Assembly: GCA_019449655.1 (NCBI GenBank) | Contig: JAHQXD010000003.1 | Span: forward strand, 443,551 to 507,550 | Direction: 5' to 3' | DNA length: 64,000 nt | DNA from: Ferrigenium straubiae | GTDB taxonomy: Bacteria > Pseudomonadota > Gammaproteobacteria > Burkholderiales > Gallionellaceae | Part shown: in pieces, positions 33,765 to 41,736 of the stretch | Layout of the letters: the number at the start of each line of letters is the position of its first letter | Position numbering within the stretch: position 1 is the first letter of the stretch | The notes under the pieces: generated by a model | What the model saw: only the letters and a program-made list of their open reading frames with translations | Database searches by the model: none | Told to the model about the DNA's origin: nothing | Position numbers and translations under genes: made by a program

Positions 33765-34473
33765 AGTGTCTGTGCGTAAACATCCTGCGGCAGTCAGGAA
33801 AGTCGCCGCAACTTTGAAGTATCGCTACCACGACTTCAACCACTATAACCGCAAAGACCCGCTGGACGAATTGCTGTTTATCATGTGCAGCACCAAAACT
33901 GGCGAAGCAAGTTATCGCAACACCTTCCGTGCGCTGAAAGAAGCCTTCCCCACCCACCTGCAAATCGCCGAGGCCCCCGCCGAATATATCGCGCGGCCCA
34001 TCGCCAGCGGTGGCCTGTCAAACCAGAAGGCCAAGGCGATACGCGATCTTCTCGACATCATCGTGGCACAATTTGGCGAGCCGTCCCTCAAGGCATTGCG
34101 TGCGATGAGCGACAAAGATGCCGAAGCATTTTTATTGTCGCTGCCGGGGGTGGGAAAGAAAACCGCGCGCTGCGTCATGATGTATTCGCTCGATAGGCAG
34201 GTGTTTCCGGTGGACACGCATTGCTGGCGTATCGCCCGGCGGCTCGGCTGGGTCAGGCCGACGCAGAAAGACAAACACTGTGCCCCGCGTGACATGGATC
34301 GGTTGCAAGCCAAAATACCGCCGGAACTGCGCCACTCTCTACACGTAAACATGATTTCGCTGGGGCGCGAGATTTGCATGCCGAAAACTCCACGTTGTGA
34401 CATATGCCCGATAACTGTCTGGTGCCCGAAGATCGGCGTGCCGCGAACGCGAAGCAAAAAAGCACACATGTAA
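33757..34473 (+). CDS. Endonuclease III-like DNA glycosylase (HhH-GPD, 4Fe-4S)
   Basis: A 238-residue base-excision enzyme. The helix-hairpin-helix has LPGVGKKTA with the catalytic Lys135, and the catalytic Asp153 lies in VDTHCW, the same 18-residue spacing as in E. coli Nth. The C-terminal cluster C207-x6-C214-x2-C217-x5-C223 matches the [4Fe-4S] loop of Nth/MutY. It overlaps the McrC-like gene by eight bases, so it belongs to this operon. The methyltransferase makes 5-methylcytosine, which deaminates to T opposite G; a glycosylase for that mismatch, like Mig.MthI beside M.MthTI, is the obvious role, but this is inference. GTG starts at 33757 or 33766 are both possible. Confidence 0.88.
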   Translation: MVEVSVRKHPAAVRKVAATLKYRYHDFNHYNRKDPLDELLFIMCSTKTGEASYRNTFRALKEAFPTHLQIAEAPAEYIARPIASGGLSNQKAKAIRDLLDIIVAQFGEPSLKALRAMSDKDAEAFLLSLPGVGKKTARCVMMYSLDRQVFPVDTHCWRIARRLGWVRPTQKDKHCAPRDMDRLQAKIPPELRHSLHVNMISLGREICMPKTPRCDICPITVWCPKIGVPRTRSKKAHM

Positions 34474-34545
34474 CGAGCCGAAATATCGGGTGTAGTAAAA
34501 TGCAGCGGTCAGATTTCCCACCGCAGTTTTTATTCCCACATAACC

Positions 34546-36576
34546 ATGGACCCATTATTAGACTTCTCCGGTCTGCCGCGCTTCGCGGAGATCAAACCCG
34601 AACATGTCGCGCCGGCGATCGACCAGTTGCTCGCGGAGAACCGCGCGCTGATCGCGCGCCTGCTGGCCGACGATACGCCGACCTGGCAGAGCTTCGTCGT
34701 GCCGATGGAGGACGCCAACGAACGGCTGTCGCGCGCCTGGGGGCAGGTCGGGCACCTGAATGCGGTGATGAATTCTCCCGAGCTGCGCGAGGCTTACAAC
34801 GCCGCGCTGCCGAAGATCACCCAGTACTACGCCGAGCTCGGGCAGAACCTCGCGCTGTTCGAGAAATTCAAGGCGCTGCGCAACGGCCCGGAATTCGCCG
34901 GTTTGAGCGCGGCACGCAAGAAGATCGTCGAGAACGAGCTGCGCGATTTCCGCCTCGGCGGCGCGGAGCTGCCGGAGGAGCAGAAGGCGCGCTACCTGAA
35001 AGTCCAGGAACGCCTCGCGGAGCTGTCGTCGCGCTTCTCCGACAACCTGCTCGATGCGACCAACGACTACACGCTGGTCATCGAAAACCGCAACGAACTG
35101 GATGGCCTGCCGGAAGACGCGCTGCAGACGGCGCAGGAAGCGGCTGCGGCTGCGGGAAAAACCGGCTGGCTGTTCACGCTGAAGGCGCCGTCCTACCTGG
35201 CGGTGATGCAATTCGCCACCAACCGCGCTCTGCGTGAGACGATGTACCGCGCCTACGTGACGCGCGCCAGCGAGTTCGGCAAGCCGGAGTGGGACAACAC
35301 GCCGCTGATGGACGAGCTCATCAGACTGCGCGGCGAGGAAGCGAGCCTGCTCGGCTTCGCCAATTACGGCGAGGTGTCGCTGGCCACCAAGATGGCGGAA
35401 TCGCCGCAGCAGGTGATCGATTTCATGCGCGAACTGGCGCGGCGCGCGCGCCCCTTCGCCGAGAAGGACCTGGCCGAGCTGCGCGAATTCGCGCGCACCG
35501 AACTGGGGCTGGCCGAACTTCAATCCTGGGACGTGAGCTACGCCAGCGAGAAGCTGCGCGAGAAACGCTACGCCTTCTCCGAACAGGAAGTGAAGCAGTA
35601 TTTCCCGGAGGACGCGGTGCTGGCGGGCATGTTCCGCTTGGTCGAGACGCTGTACGGCCTGCAGATCGAACAGTCCGCAGCGCCGGTGTGGCATGAGGAC
35701 GTGCGCTTCTTCGACATCCGCGACACATGGGAACAACTGCTCGGGCAGTTCTACCTCGACCTGTACGCGCGCAGCAGCAAGCGCGGCGGTGCGTGGATGG
35801 ACGACGCGATCACGCGCCGCCGCCTGGCCTCCGGCATCCAGACGCCGGTGGCCTACCTCAACTGTAATTTCTCCGCGCCGGTCGGCGGCAAACCCGCCCT
35901 GTTCACGCACGACGAAGTCATCACCCTGTTCCACGAATTCGGCCACGGCCTGCACCACCTGCTCACCGAAGTGGAAGACCTCGCCGTGTCCGGCATCAAC
36001 GGCGTGGAGTGGGATGCGGTGGAGCTGCCCAGCCAGTTCATGGAAAACTTCTGCTGGGAATGGGAGGTCGTGCACGGCATGACGCGCCATGCGGAGACGA
36101 ACGAAAAGCTGCCGCGCGCGCTGTTCGACAAGATGCTCGCCGCGAAGAATTTCCAGAGCGGCCTGCAAACCCTGCGCCAGATCGAGTTTTCGCTGTTCGA
36201 CATGCTGATGCACAGCCGCTTCGAGGCGGGCGGTGCAAAGTCGATTCTTGGGTTGCTCGACGAGGTGCGCGCCGAAGTGGCGGTGCTGATCCCGCCCGCG
36301 TTCAACCGCTTCCCGCACAGCTTCTCGCACATCTTCGCCGGCGGCTACGCGGCGGGCTACTACAGCTACAAGTGGGCGGAAGTGCTGTCCGCCGATGCCT
36401 ACAGCCTGTTCGAGGAGAACGGCGTGCTGAATCCCGACGTGGGCGCGCGCTTCCGCGGCGAGATCCTGTCGGTGGGCGGCAGCCGCGGCGCGATGGATTC
36501 GTTCCGCGCGTTCCGCGGCCGCGAGCCGAGCATCGACGCGCTGTTGCGGCATAATGGGCTGCTCGAAACTTCCTGA
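34546..36576 (+). CDS. prlC: Oligopeptidase A (M3 family)
   Basis: A cytoplasmic zinc metallopeptidase that degrades short peptides, including cleaved signal peptides. The 676-residue protein carries the M3 zinc site HEFGHGLHH (HExxH) near residue 464 and the downstream Glu ligand in the AVELPSQFMENF region. The length matches E. coli PrlC (680). The ATG at 34546 begins MDPLLDFSGLPRF, as in homologues. It marks the return to host-like GC-rich codon use after the island. A glutaredoxin-like gene follows nine bases after the stop. Confidence 0.96.
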   Translation: MDPLLDFSGLPRFAEIKPEHVAPAIDQLLAENRALIARLLADDTPTWQSFVVPMEDANERLSRAWGQVGHLNAVMNSPELREAYNAALPKITQYYAELGQNLALFEKFKALRNGPEFAGLSAARKKIVENELRDFRLGGAELPEEQKARYLKVQERLAELSSRFSDNLLDATNDYTLVIENRNELDGLPEDALQTAQEAAAAAGKTGWLFTLKAPSYLAVMQFATNRALRETMYRAYVTRASEFGKPEWDNTPLMDELIRLRGEEASLLGFANYGEVSLATKMAESPQQVIDFMRELARRARPFAEKDLAELREFARTELGLAELQSWDVSYASEKLREKRYAFSEQEVKQYFPEDAVLAGMFRLVETLYGLQIEQSAAPVWHEDVRFFDIRDTWEQLLGQFYLDLYARSSKRGGAWMDDAITRRRLASGIQTPVAYLNCNFSAPVGGKPALFTHDEVITLFHEFGHGLHHLLTEVEDLAVSGINGVEWDAVELPSQFMENFCWEWEVVHGMTRHAETNEKLPRALFDKMLAAKNFQSGLQTLRQIEFSLFDMLMHSRFEAGGAKSILGLLDEVRAEVAVLIPPAFNRFPHSFSHIFAGGYAAGYYSYKWAEVLSADAYSLFEENGVLNPDVGARFRGEILSVGGSRGAMDSFRAFRGREPSIDALLRHNGLLETS

Positions 36577-36585
36577 GGAGGCGAA

Positions 36586-37119
36586 ATGAAGCATATCGTC
36601 TTGTTGTTAAGCTGTCTGGCATGGATGCCGGCGCAGGCCGGCGAGCTGTACCGCTGGGTGGACGCAAAGGGCAAGGTGCATTACGGCGATGCGCCTCCGC
36701 CGGACGCGGCGCAAATCGAAGAGAAAAAGTTTTCCCCGGCCGGGACTCCCGGCGCAGACCTGCCCTATGCGACGCGGCGCGCGCAGCAGGATTTCCCGGT
36801 CACCCTGTACGTCGCGGACAACTGCACGGAATACTGCGACCAGGCGCGCAGGCTGCTGAACGAGCGCGGCATCCCGTACACCGAGAAGAAACTGGTCACC
36901 CAGGAAGAACTCGACGCATTCAAGGCGCTCTCCGGCAGCGACAGCGCCCCCACCCTCGCGGTGGGCCGCACCTTCCTGAAAGGCTTCCTCGCCACGCAGT
37001 GGCACAGTGAGCTCGACATCGCCGGCTATCCGAAGACCGCGCCCTACCGCCCTGCCGGCGCCCCTCCTGCACCTGCCGCAGCGAGCGGGGTCGCGCCGGC
37101 CAGTCCCGCCGCACAGTAA
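36586..37119 (+). CDS. Exported DUF4124 and glutaredoxin-domain protein
   Basis: A 177-residue protein with a signal peptide (MKHIVLLLSCLAWMPAQAG). A DUF4124 segment (LYRWVDAKGKVHYGDAPP) follows, and then a glutaredoxin-like fold (VTLYVADNCTEYCDQARRLLNERGIPY). The redox motif is C-TEY-C, a CxxxC spacing unlike the normal CxxC/CxxS, so its thiol chemistry is uncertain. A Pro/Ala-rich tail ends the protein. It is likely periplasmic. A good ribosome binding site (gaggag) precedes the ATG; it probably shares a transcript with prlC. Confidence 0.85.
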   Translation: MKHIVLLLSCLAWMPAQAGELYRWVDAKGKVHYGDAPPPDAAQIEEKKFSPAGTPGADLPYATRRAQQDFPVTLYVADNCTEYCDQARRLLNERGIPYTEKKLVTQEELDAFKALSGSDSAPTLAVGRTFLKGFLATQWHSELDIAGYPKTAPYRPAGAPPAPAAASGVAPASPAAQ

Positions 37120-37169
37120 AATCTCCCTAAACGGCTAATGCGTCAAAGCGGTGCAGCGCCGTCCTGTGG

Positions 37170-37181
37170 GATAATTCGCCC
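37170..37181 (+). promoter_or_regulatory. Putative -10 box of uvrD placed for a leaderless transcript
   Basis: GATAAT (37170-37175) lies six bases before the uvrD ATG and no ribosome binding site is visible in between or upstream. The same geometry is seen before yqgE. The -35 region shows no clear match, so this remains a suggestion. Confidence 0.35.
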
Positions 37182-39416
37182 ATGAATTCCTCCCTGCTTT
37201 CCGGCCTCAATCCCGAACAACGCCTCGCCGTCACCCTGCCGCACCAGTCCGCGCTGATCCTCGCAGGCGCGGGCAGCGGCAAGACGCGCGTGCTGACCAC
37301 GCGCATCGCTTATCTCATCAGCACCGGGCAGGTTTCGCCGCACGGCATCCTCGCGGTGACCTTCACCAACAAGGCGGCAAAGGAGATGGTGACGCGCCTG
37401 TCGGCGATGCTGCCGATCAACACACGCGGCATGTGGATCGGCACCTTCCACGGCCTGTGCAACCGCATGCTGCGCGCGCATCACCGCGAGGCGAACCTGC
37501 CGCAGACCTTCCAGATTCTCGATTCCGGCGACCAGCTCTCCGCGATCAAGCGCGTGATGAAGGCGCTGAACGTGGACGACGAAAAGTACCCGCCGCGCGA
37601 GTTGCAGAACTTCATCAGCGGCAGCAAGGAACAGGGGCTGCGCGCCTCCGAAGTCGAGGCCTACGATCCCTACACGCGGCGCAAGGTGGAAATCTTTGCC
37701 GAGTACGATGCGCAGTGCCAGCGCGAGGGCGTGGTGGATTTTTCCGAGCTGCTGCTGCGCTGCTACGAGCTGCTGCAGCGCAACGCGCAACTGCGCGAGC
37801 ATTACCAGCAGCGCTTCCGGCATATCCTGGTGGACGAGTTTCAGGATACCAACCCGCTGCAATACCGCTGGCTGAAGCTACTGGCCGGTGCCGGTGAATA
37901 TCGGAGACCCTCTCCTCAATCCTCCCCCGCAAGCGGTGGAGGAAGCGAACGTGAAGAGCAATCTTCAATCTTCGCGGTGGGCGACGACGATCAGTCCATC
38001 TATGCGTTCCGCGGCGCAAACGTCGGCAACATGCAGGAGCTGCTGCGCGACTTCCATATCGAGAGCGTCATCAAGCTGGAACAGAACTACCGCTCGCATG
38101 CCAACATCCTCGATGCGGCGAACGCGCTGATCGAACACAACCGCAACCGCCTCGGCAAGAACCTGTGGACGGCGGAGAGCGGCGGCGAGAAGCTGCGCGT
38201 GTACGAGGCCGCGACCGATGTGGACGAGGCGGGGTTCATCGTCGACGAAATCCGCCAGCTGAAATCCGAGGGGATCAACCTCAAGGAGATCGCGCTGCTG
38301 TACCGCTCCAATGCGCAGTCGCGCGTGCTGGAGCACGCGCTGGTCTCCGCCGGACTGTCATACCGTGTGTACGGCGGGCTGCGCTTCTTCGAGCGGCAGG
38401 AGATCAAGCACGCGCTGGCCTACCTGCGTCTGATGGAGAACGGCGACGACGACAACGCGCTGCTGCGCATCGTCAACTTCCCGACGCGCGGCATCGGCGC
38501 GCGCAGCATCGAGCAGTTGCAGGAAGCGGCCAAGCAAAATAACACCACCTTGTTCGACGCCGCTGCAAGGGCGGGCGGCAAGGTCACGGCCTTCGTCGCG
38601 CTGATCGAGTCGCTGCGCAGCGCGACGCGCGAACTGCCGCTGCCCGAGATCATCGACCATGTGCTGCAGCACAGCGGCCTCATTGCGCACTACGAAAACG
38701 AGAAGGCTTCCACCGCGAAGAGGCGCGAGGCCGAGGAGCGGCTGGAGAACCTCAACGAACTGCTCAACGCCGCGACGCTGTTCGTGCACGAGAACGAGGA
38801 CGACAGCTTGACAGCCTTCCTCACCCACGCCTCGCTGGAAGCGGGCGAGCACCAGGCGGGCGACCAGGATGATGCACTGCATCTGATGACGGTGCATGCC
38901 GCGAAGGGCCTGGAGTTCCACACCGTGTTCATCACCGGGCTGGAGGAGGGGCTGTTCCCGCACCAGAACAGCCAGAACGTGGACGGCGGGCTGGACGAGG
39001 AGCGCCGCCTGATGTACGTGGCGATCACGCGCGCGCGCCGCCGCCTCTACCTCACTTTCGCGCAGAGCCGCATGCTGCACGGCCAGGTGAATTACGGCAT
39101 GGCGTCGAGCTTCCTGCGCGAGCTGCCCGAAGAGTTGTTGCACTGGCTGACGCCGCGGTTTGCGGCGCGCAAGAGCTTCGATTCGTACCTGCCTGCTACG
39201 GCTTCCACCCCTGCCCCATCCTTCGGCGGCGGCGCATCGCCCGCGCACAGTTCACCCTGGCGCATCGGCCAGCGCGTGTTCCACCAGAAGTTCGGCGAGG
39301 GAACCATCACCGGCGTCGAGGGCGGCGGCGCGGATGCGCGCGTGCAGGTCAACTTCAAGCACGCCGGCAGCAAGTGGCTGGCGCTGGAATACGCAAAGCT
39401 GACCGCTGTGGGTTAA
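37182..39416 (+). CDS. uvrD: DNA helicase II (UvrD/PcrA family)
   Basis: Superfamily-1 3'-5' helicase acting in nucleotide excision and mismatch repair. The 744-residue protein has Walker A AGAGSGKT near residue 28, motif II VDEFQDTN, motif III GDDDQSIYAFRG and the C-terminal Tudor-like domain (KFGEGTITGVEG...). Between motifs II and III, residues about 240-262 are an extra Ser/Gly/Pro-rich peptide encoded by a palindromic repeat that stays in frame (37896-37967). Other UvrD proteins have no such insert. The ATG at 37182 gives the family N-terminus. Its stop codon overlaps that of a small gene on the other strand. Confidence 0.95.
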   Translation: MNSSLLSGLNPEQRLAVTLPHQSALILAGAGSGKTRVLTTRIAYLISTGQVSPHGILAVTFTNKAAKEMVTRLSAMLPINTRGMWIGTFHGLCNRMLRAHHREANLPQTFQILDSGDQLSAIKRVMKALNVDDEKYPPRELQNFISGSKEQGLRASEVEAYDPYTRRKVEIFAEYDAQCQREGVVDFSELLLRCYELLQRNAQLREHYQQRFRHILVDEFQDTNPLQYRWLKLLAGAGEYRRPSPQSSPASGGGSEREEQSSIFAVGDDDQSIYAFRGANVGNMQELLRDFHIESVIKLEQNYRSHANILDAANALIEHNRNRLGKNLWTAESGGEKLRVYEAATDVDEAGFIVDEIRQLKSEGINLKEIALLYRSNAQSRVLEHALVSAGLSYRVYGGLRFFERQEIKHALAYLRLMENGDDDNALLRIVNFPTRGIGARSIEQLQEAAKQNNTTLFDAAARAGGKVTAFVALIESLRSATRELPLPEIIDHVLQHSGLIAHYENEKASTAKRREAEERLENLNELLNAATLFVHENEDDSLTAFLTHASLEAGEHQAGDQDDALHLMTVHAAKGLEFHTVFITGLEEGLFPHQNSQNVDGGLDEERRLMYVAITRARRRLYLTFAQSRMLHGQVNYGMASSFLRELPEELLHWLTPRFAARKSFDSYLPATASTPAPSFGGGASPAHSSPWRIGQRVFHQKFGEGTITGVEGGGADARVQVNFKHAGSKWLALEYAKLTAVG
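37896..37967 (+). repeat. Palindromic repeat in frame inside uvrD
   Basis: The stretch holds cctctcctcaatcctccccc, then gcaagc, then ggtggagg: a hairpin with a cccgc/gcgg-type stem at about 37920-37943. It closely resembles the ctctcccgcaagcgggagag repeats at 55244-55296 and 43969-44018. It encodes residues 240-262 of UvrD, a segment absent from relatives. Confidence 0.75.
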
Positions 39417-39619
39417 TCGGGCGGCGGGAAGCTCGCCGCCAGCTTGTCCGGCACTTCCCGCCTGAGGGCGAGCGGGATCAGCAGCCCGGCCATGCCGATG
39501 TCCAGCACGATCACCGCCGGCGCCATCAGCAAATCGAACCGGAACAGGCCGGAGACGAACAGGTTATGCGGCACCTGCGCCAAGGTGATTTCCGCCTCGG
39601 TGGCAGCCGGGTATTGCAA
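39413..39619 (-). CDS. Small membrane protein, uncertain
   Basis: A 68-residue frame from TTG (39617-39619) with one likely membrane helix (LLMAPAVIVLDIGMAGLLIPLAL) after a polar start (MQYPAATEAEITLAQVPHNL). I recognise no family. It begins two bases after the stop of the BPSS1780-like gene on the same strand, and its TAA shares bases with the uvrD stop on the opposite strand. The start codon is weak and there is no clear ribosome binding site, so it could also be a spurious frame; the membrane helix and tidy boundaries argue for a gene. Confidence 0.45.
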   Translation of the reverse strand: MQYPAATEAEITLAQVPHNLFVSGLFRFDLLMAPAVIVLDIGMAGLLIPLALRREVPDKLAASFPPPD

Positions 39620-39621
39620 GG

Positions 39622-40389
39622 CTAGGAGCTTGCGTCGTCCGGCTTTGGGGTTTCTTCCGCGGCGGGAGCGCTTTCCACAGGAACGGGAAAGATGTCGCAG
39701 TAGCAGGCGTAGACGGAGGTGAACATGATGGGCATCAGCACCAGCCAGCCGAGCATCATCGGGATGCTCGCGAGGATAGCCAGCAGCAGGATTGCCATGC
39801 CGTACACCAGCATCGCGCCGATGTTGACGACGAAGGCGCGCAGGCTGAGTTTCATCGCTTCCGCCGGGGTGGCATTGTTGAAGTAAACCAGCATCGGCGC
39901 AAACTGCATGGCCATCAGCATCACGCTGAACAGCGTGATGCCGAACAGGATGGCGATGCTCGCGCCCGAGATGGCCTGCTTGATGATTTCCGGATTTTCC
40001 ACGGGCTGGCCGCTCGCCAGGATGCTGACCAGCGCGGCGCCGCCGACCATCATCATCACGCCGAGAATCAGGTATTGCCCGACCAGCGCGACGCCACCCA
40101 GTGTGACGAGCTGCGAGGTGTGCTGGCGGAAGCCGCTGAACAGGTGCGCCAGCTCCAGCTCTTCGCCGTGCTCCAGCGCACGGCAGCCGACCATCAGGCC
40201 TGCCAGCACCACCGGCGCCAGCAGGCTGACGAGCGGCTCGCCCACCACCGGCACGGCGGACAATCCGACCGCCGCGATGAAGCAGATCATCAGCAGCACG
40301 ATCCACAGTAGCGGAGCCTTCATGAACAGCACATAGCCCTGCTTGATCCATTGCCAACCCCGTCCTGCTGCGAGATGTTGCGGCTCCAT
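39622..40389 (-). CDS. BPSS1780-family membrane protein
   Basis: A 255-residue integral membrane protein of unknown function, of a family common in beta- and gammaproteobacteria. It starts MEPQHLAAGRGWQWIKQGY and has about five hydrophobic helices, including LLWIVLLMICFIAAVGLS and ALVGQYLILGVMMMVGGAAL. An acidic tail (AAEETPKPDDASS) ends it. The ATG is at 40387-40389, 10 bases after the thrB stop on the same strand, so it is probably cotranscribed with thrB. Confidence 0.85.
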   Translation of the reverse strand: MEPQHLAAGRGWQWIKQGYVLFMKAPLLWIVLLMICFIAAVGLSAVPVVGEPLVSLLAPVVLAGLMVGCRALEHGEELELAHLFSGFRQHTSQLVTLGGVALVGQYLILGVMMMVGGAALVSILASGQPVENPEIIKQAISGASIAILFGITLFSVMLMAMQFAPMLVYFNNATPAEAMKLSLRAFVVNIGAMLVYGMAILLLAILASIPMMLGWLVLMPIMFTSVYACYCDIFPVPVESAPAAEETPKPDDASS

Positions 40390-40399
40390 ATCGTTCTCC

Positions 40400-41341
40400 C
40401 TATAGCCAGACGGGCGATGTCGTTGCGGTGTGGTTTTTCAGGATGCGCTCAAAGTGGCGCGGGTCGTGCGCATTGACCAGCTCGCCACCGCGCGGCAGGT
40501 ACAAATCGTAGAGACGCGACAGCCAGAAGCGCAAGGCGGCGGCGCGCAGCATCAGCGGCCAGGCGGCGCGCTCGCTGTCCAGCAGCGGACGTACCGCATG
40601 GTAGGCGCGCAAAAAATCCTGTGTACGGGCGGTGTCCAGCATGCCGCCGTCATTCATGCACCAGTCGTTCACGGTGATCGCCACATCGTACAGCAGCGCA
40701 TCGCTGCACGCGAAATAGAAATCGATCAGCCCGCCGACGCGGTTTTCCTCCAGCAGCACGTTGTCGCGGAACAGGTCGGCGTGGATCACGCCCTGCGGCA
40801 GCGCCGCCCAGTTGTGTTGCGCATGCAGCGCGACCTCGCCGCCCAGCAGCGCGGCCAACTCCGCATCGAGGAACGGCTGCACCTGCGGCGCGGTCGCGGT
40901 GCGCCAAGCCGCACCGCGCGGGTTGGGCATGACCTGACTGAAGCTCTGCCCGGCGATGTGCATCTGGCCGAGCATCGCACCGATCGCGGCGCACTGCGCA
41001 GGATTGGGTGCCGTCGTGGACTTGCCGGTGAGGCGGCTGACAATGCAGGCAGGCTTGCCGTTGAGCGTACCGAGAAACTGGTTGCGCCGGTTCGCCACCG
41101 GGCTGGGACAGGGAATGCCGTGGCGCGCGAGGTGTGCCATGAGGTTCAGGTAGAACGGCAACTCGTCGGCGGTGAGCTTCTCGAACAGCGTGAGCACGAA
41201 GCGGCCGTTGCTCGTGGTCACGAAGTAGTTGGTGTTCTCGATGCCGGAGGCGATGGGCTGCAGTTCCAGCAGCTGGCCGATGGAATAGTCGCCCAGCCAG
41301 GCGGTCAGCTCCGCCTCCGAAACGCTGGTGAAAACGGCCAT
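40400..41341 (-). CDS. thrB: Homoserine kinase ThrB (APH-fold type)
   Basis: Phosphorylates homoserine on the way to threonine. The 313-residue protein is of the aminoglycoside-phosphotransferase-like class used by many betaproteobacteria and Pseudomonas, not the GHMP class. It has the N-terminal IASGIENTNYFV, the Brenner motif VIHADLFRDN with the catalytic Asp, and the metal site GLIDFYFA. The start ATG is at 41339-41341. It lies three bases after the DUF2782 stop on the same strand, an arrangement repeated in related genomes (DUF2782-thrB, next to polA). Confidence 0.95.
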   Translation of the reverse strand: MAVFTSVSEAELTAWLGDYSIGQLLELQPIASGIENTNYFVTTSNGRFVLTLFEKLTADELPFYLNLMAHLARHGIPCPSPVANRRNQFLGTLNGKPACIVSRLTGKSTTAPNPAQCAAIGAMLGQMHIAGQSFSQVMPNPRGAAWRTATAPQVQPFLDAELAALLGGEVALHAQHNWAALPQGVIHADLFRDNVLLEENRVGGLIDFYFACSDALLYDVAITVNDWCMNDGGMLDTARTQDFLRAYHAVRPLLDSERAAWPLMLRAAALRFWLSRLYDLYLPRGGELVNAHDPRHFERILKNHTATTSPVWL

Positions 41342-41344
41342 TGC

Positions 41345-41683
41345 CTAGAACTTATGGATGATCCAGCGCGGCACGCGCAGACCGGAATCCAGGCCCTCCT
41401 GCCGCGCAAATTTGCCATCGCCGCGATCGTCCACCAGGTAGTAGGGCACGCCGTGCTTGGGCGTGATCTTGATCATGTACAGCTTGCCGCCCGCGCGATA
41501 TTCCTCGACGGTCTGCTCGGTTTGCTTGGTGATGGTCACTTCCGGCTCGCCTACGGGTGCGGCATCCGGCCCGGCCTCGAACGGCGGCGGCGGAGGCAGC
41601 GGTTCGAGGTTGTCGGGTACCGGTTTCTGGGCGTAGGCGCTCAGGGAGAAGCAGCCCAGCAGCAAAAAGGTCAGGTAACGCAT
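41345..41683 (-). CDS. DUF2782 exported protein
   Basis: A 112-residue protein with a signal peptide (MRYLTFLLLGCFSLSAYA), a Pro-rich stretch and the DUF2782 core (ITKQTEQTVEEYRAGGKLYMIKI, then HGVPYYLVDDRGDGKF). Function unknown; probably periplasmic or membrane-attached. The ATG at 41681-41683 matches a clean signal peptide. A longer frame upstream lies outside the family and was rejected. Cotranscription with thrB is likely. Confidence 0.9.
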   Translation of the reverse strand: MRYLTFLLLGCFSLSAYAQKPVPDNLEPLPPPPPFEAGPDAAPVGEPEVTITKQTEQTVEEYRAGGKLYMIKITPKHGVPYYLVDDRGDGKFARQEGLDSGLRVPRWIIHKF

Positions 41684-41736
41684 GGCGGTAGCCTCGATGA
41701 ATTGGAATGGGCGTATTTTAGCCGATGTGCACCGAA

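Noticed and set aside
34558..36594. 678-codon minus-strand frame opposite prlC
   Set aside because: Antisense shadow of the M3 peptidase gene; no motif or start signal.
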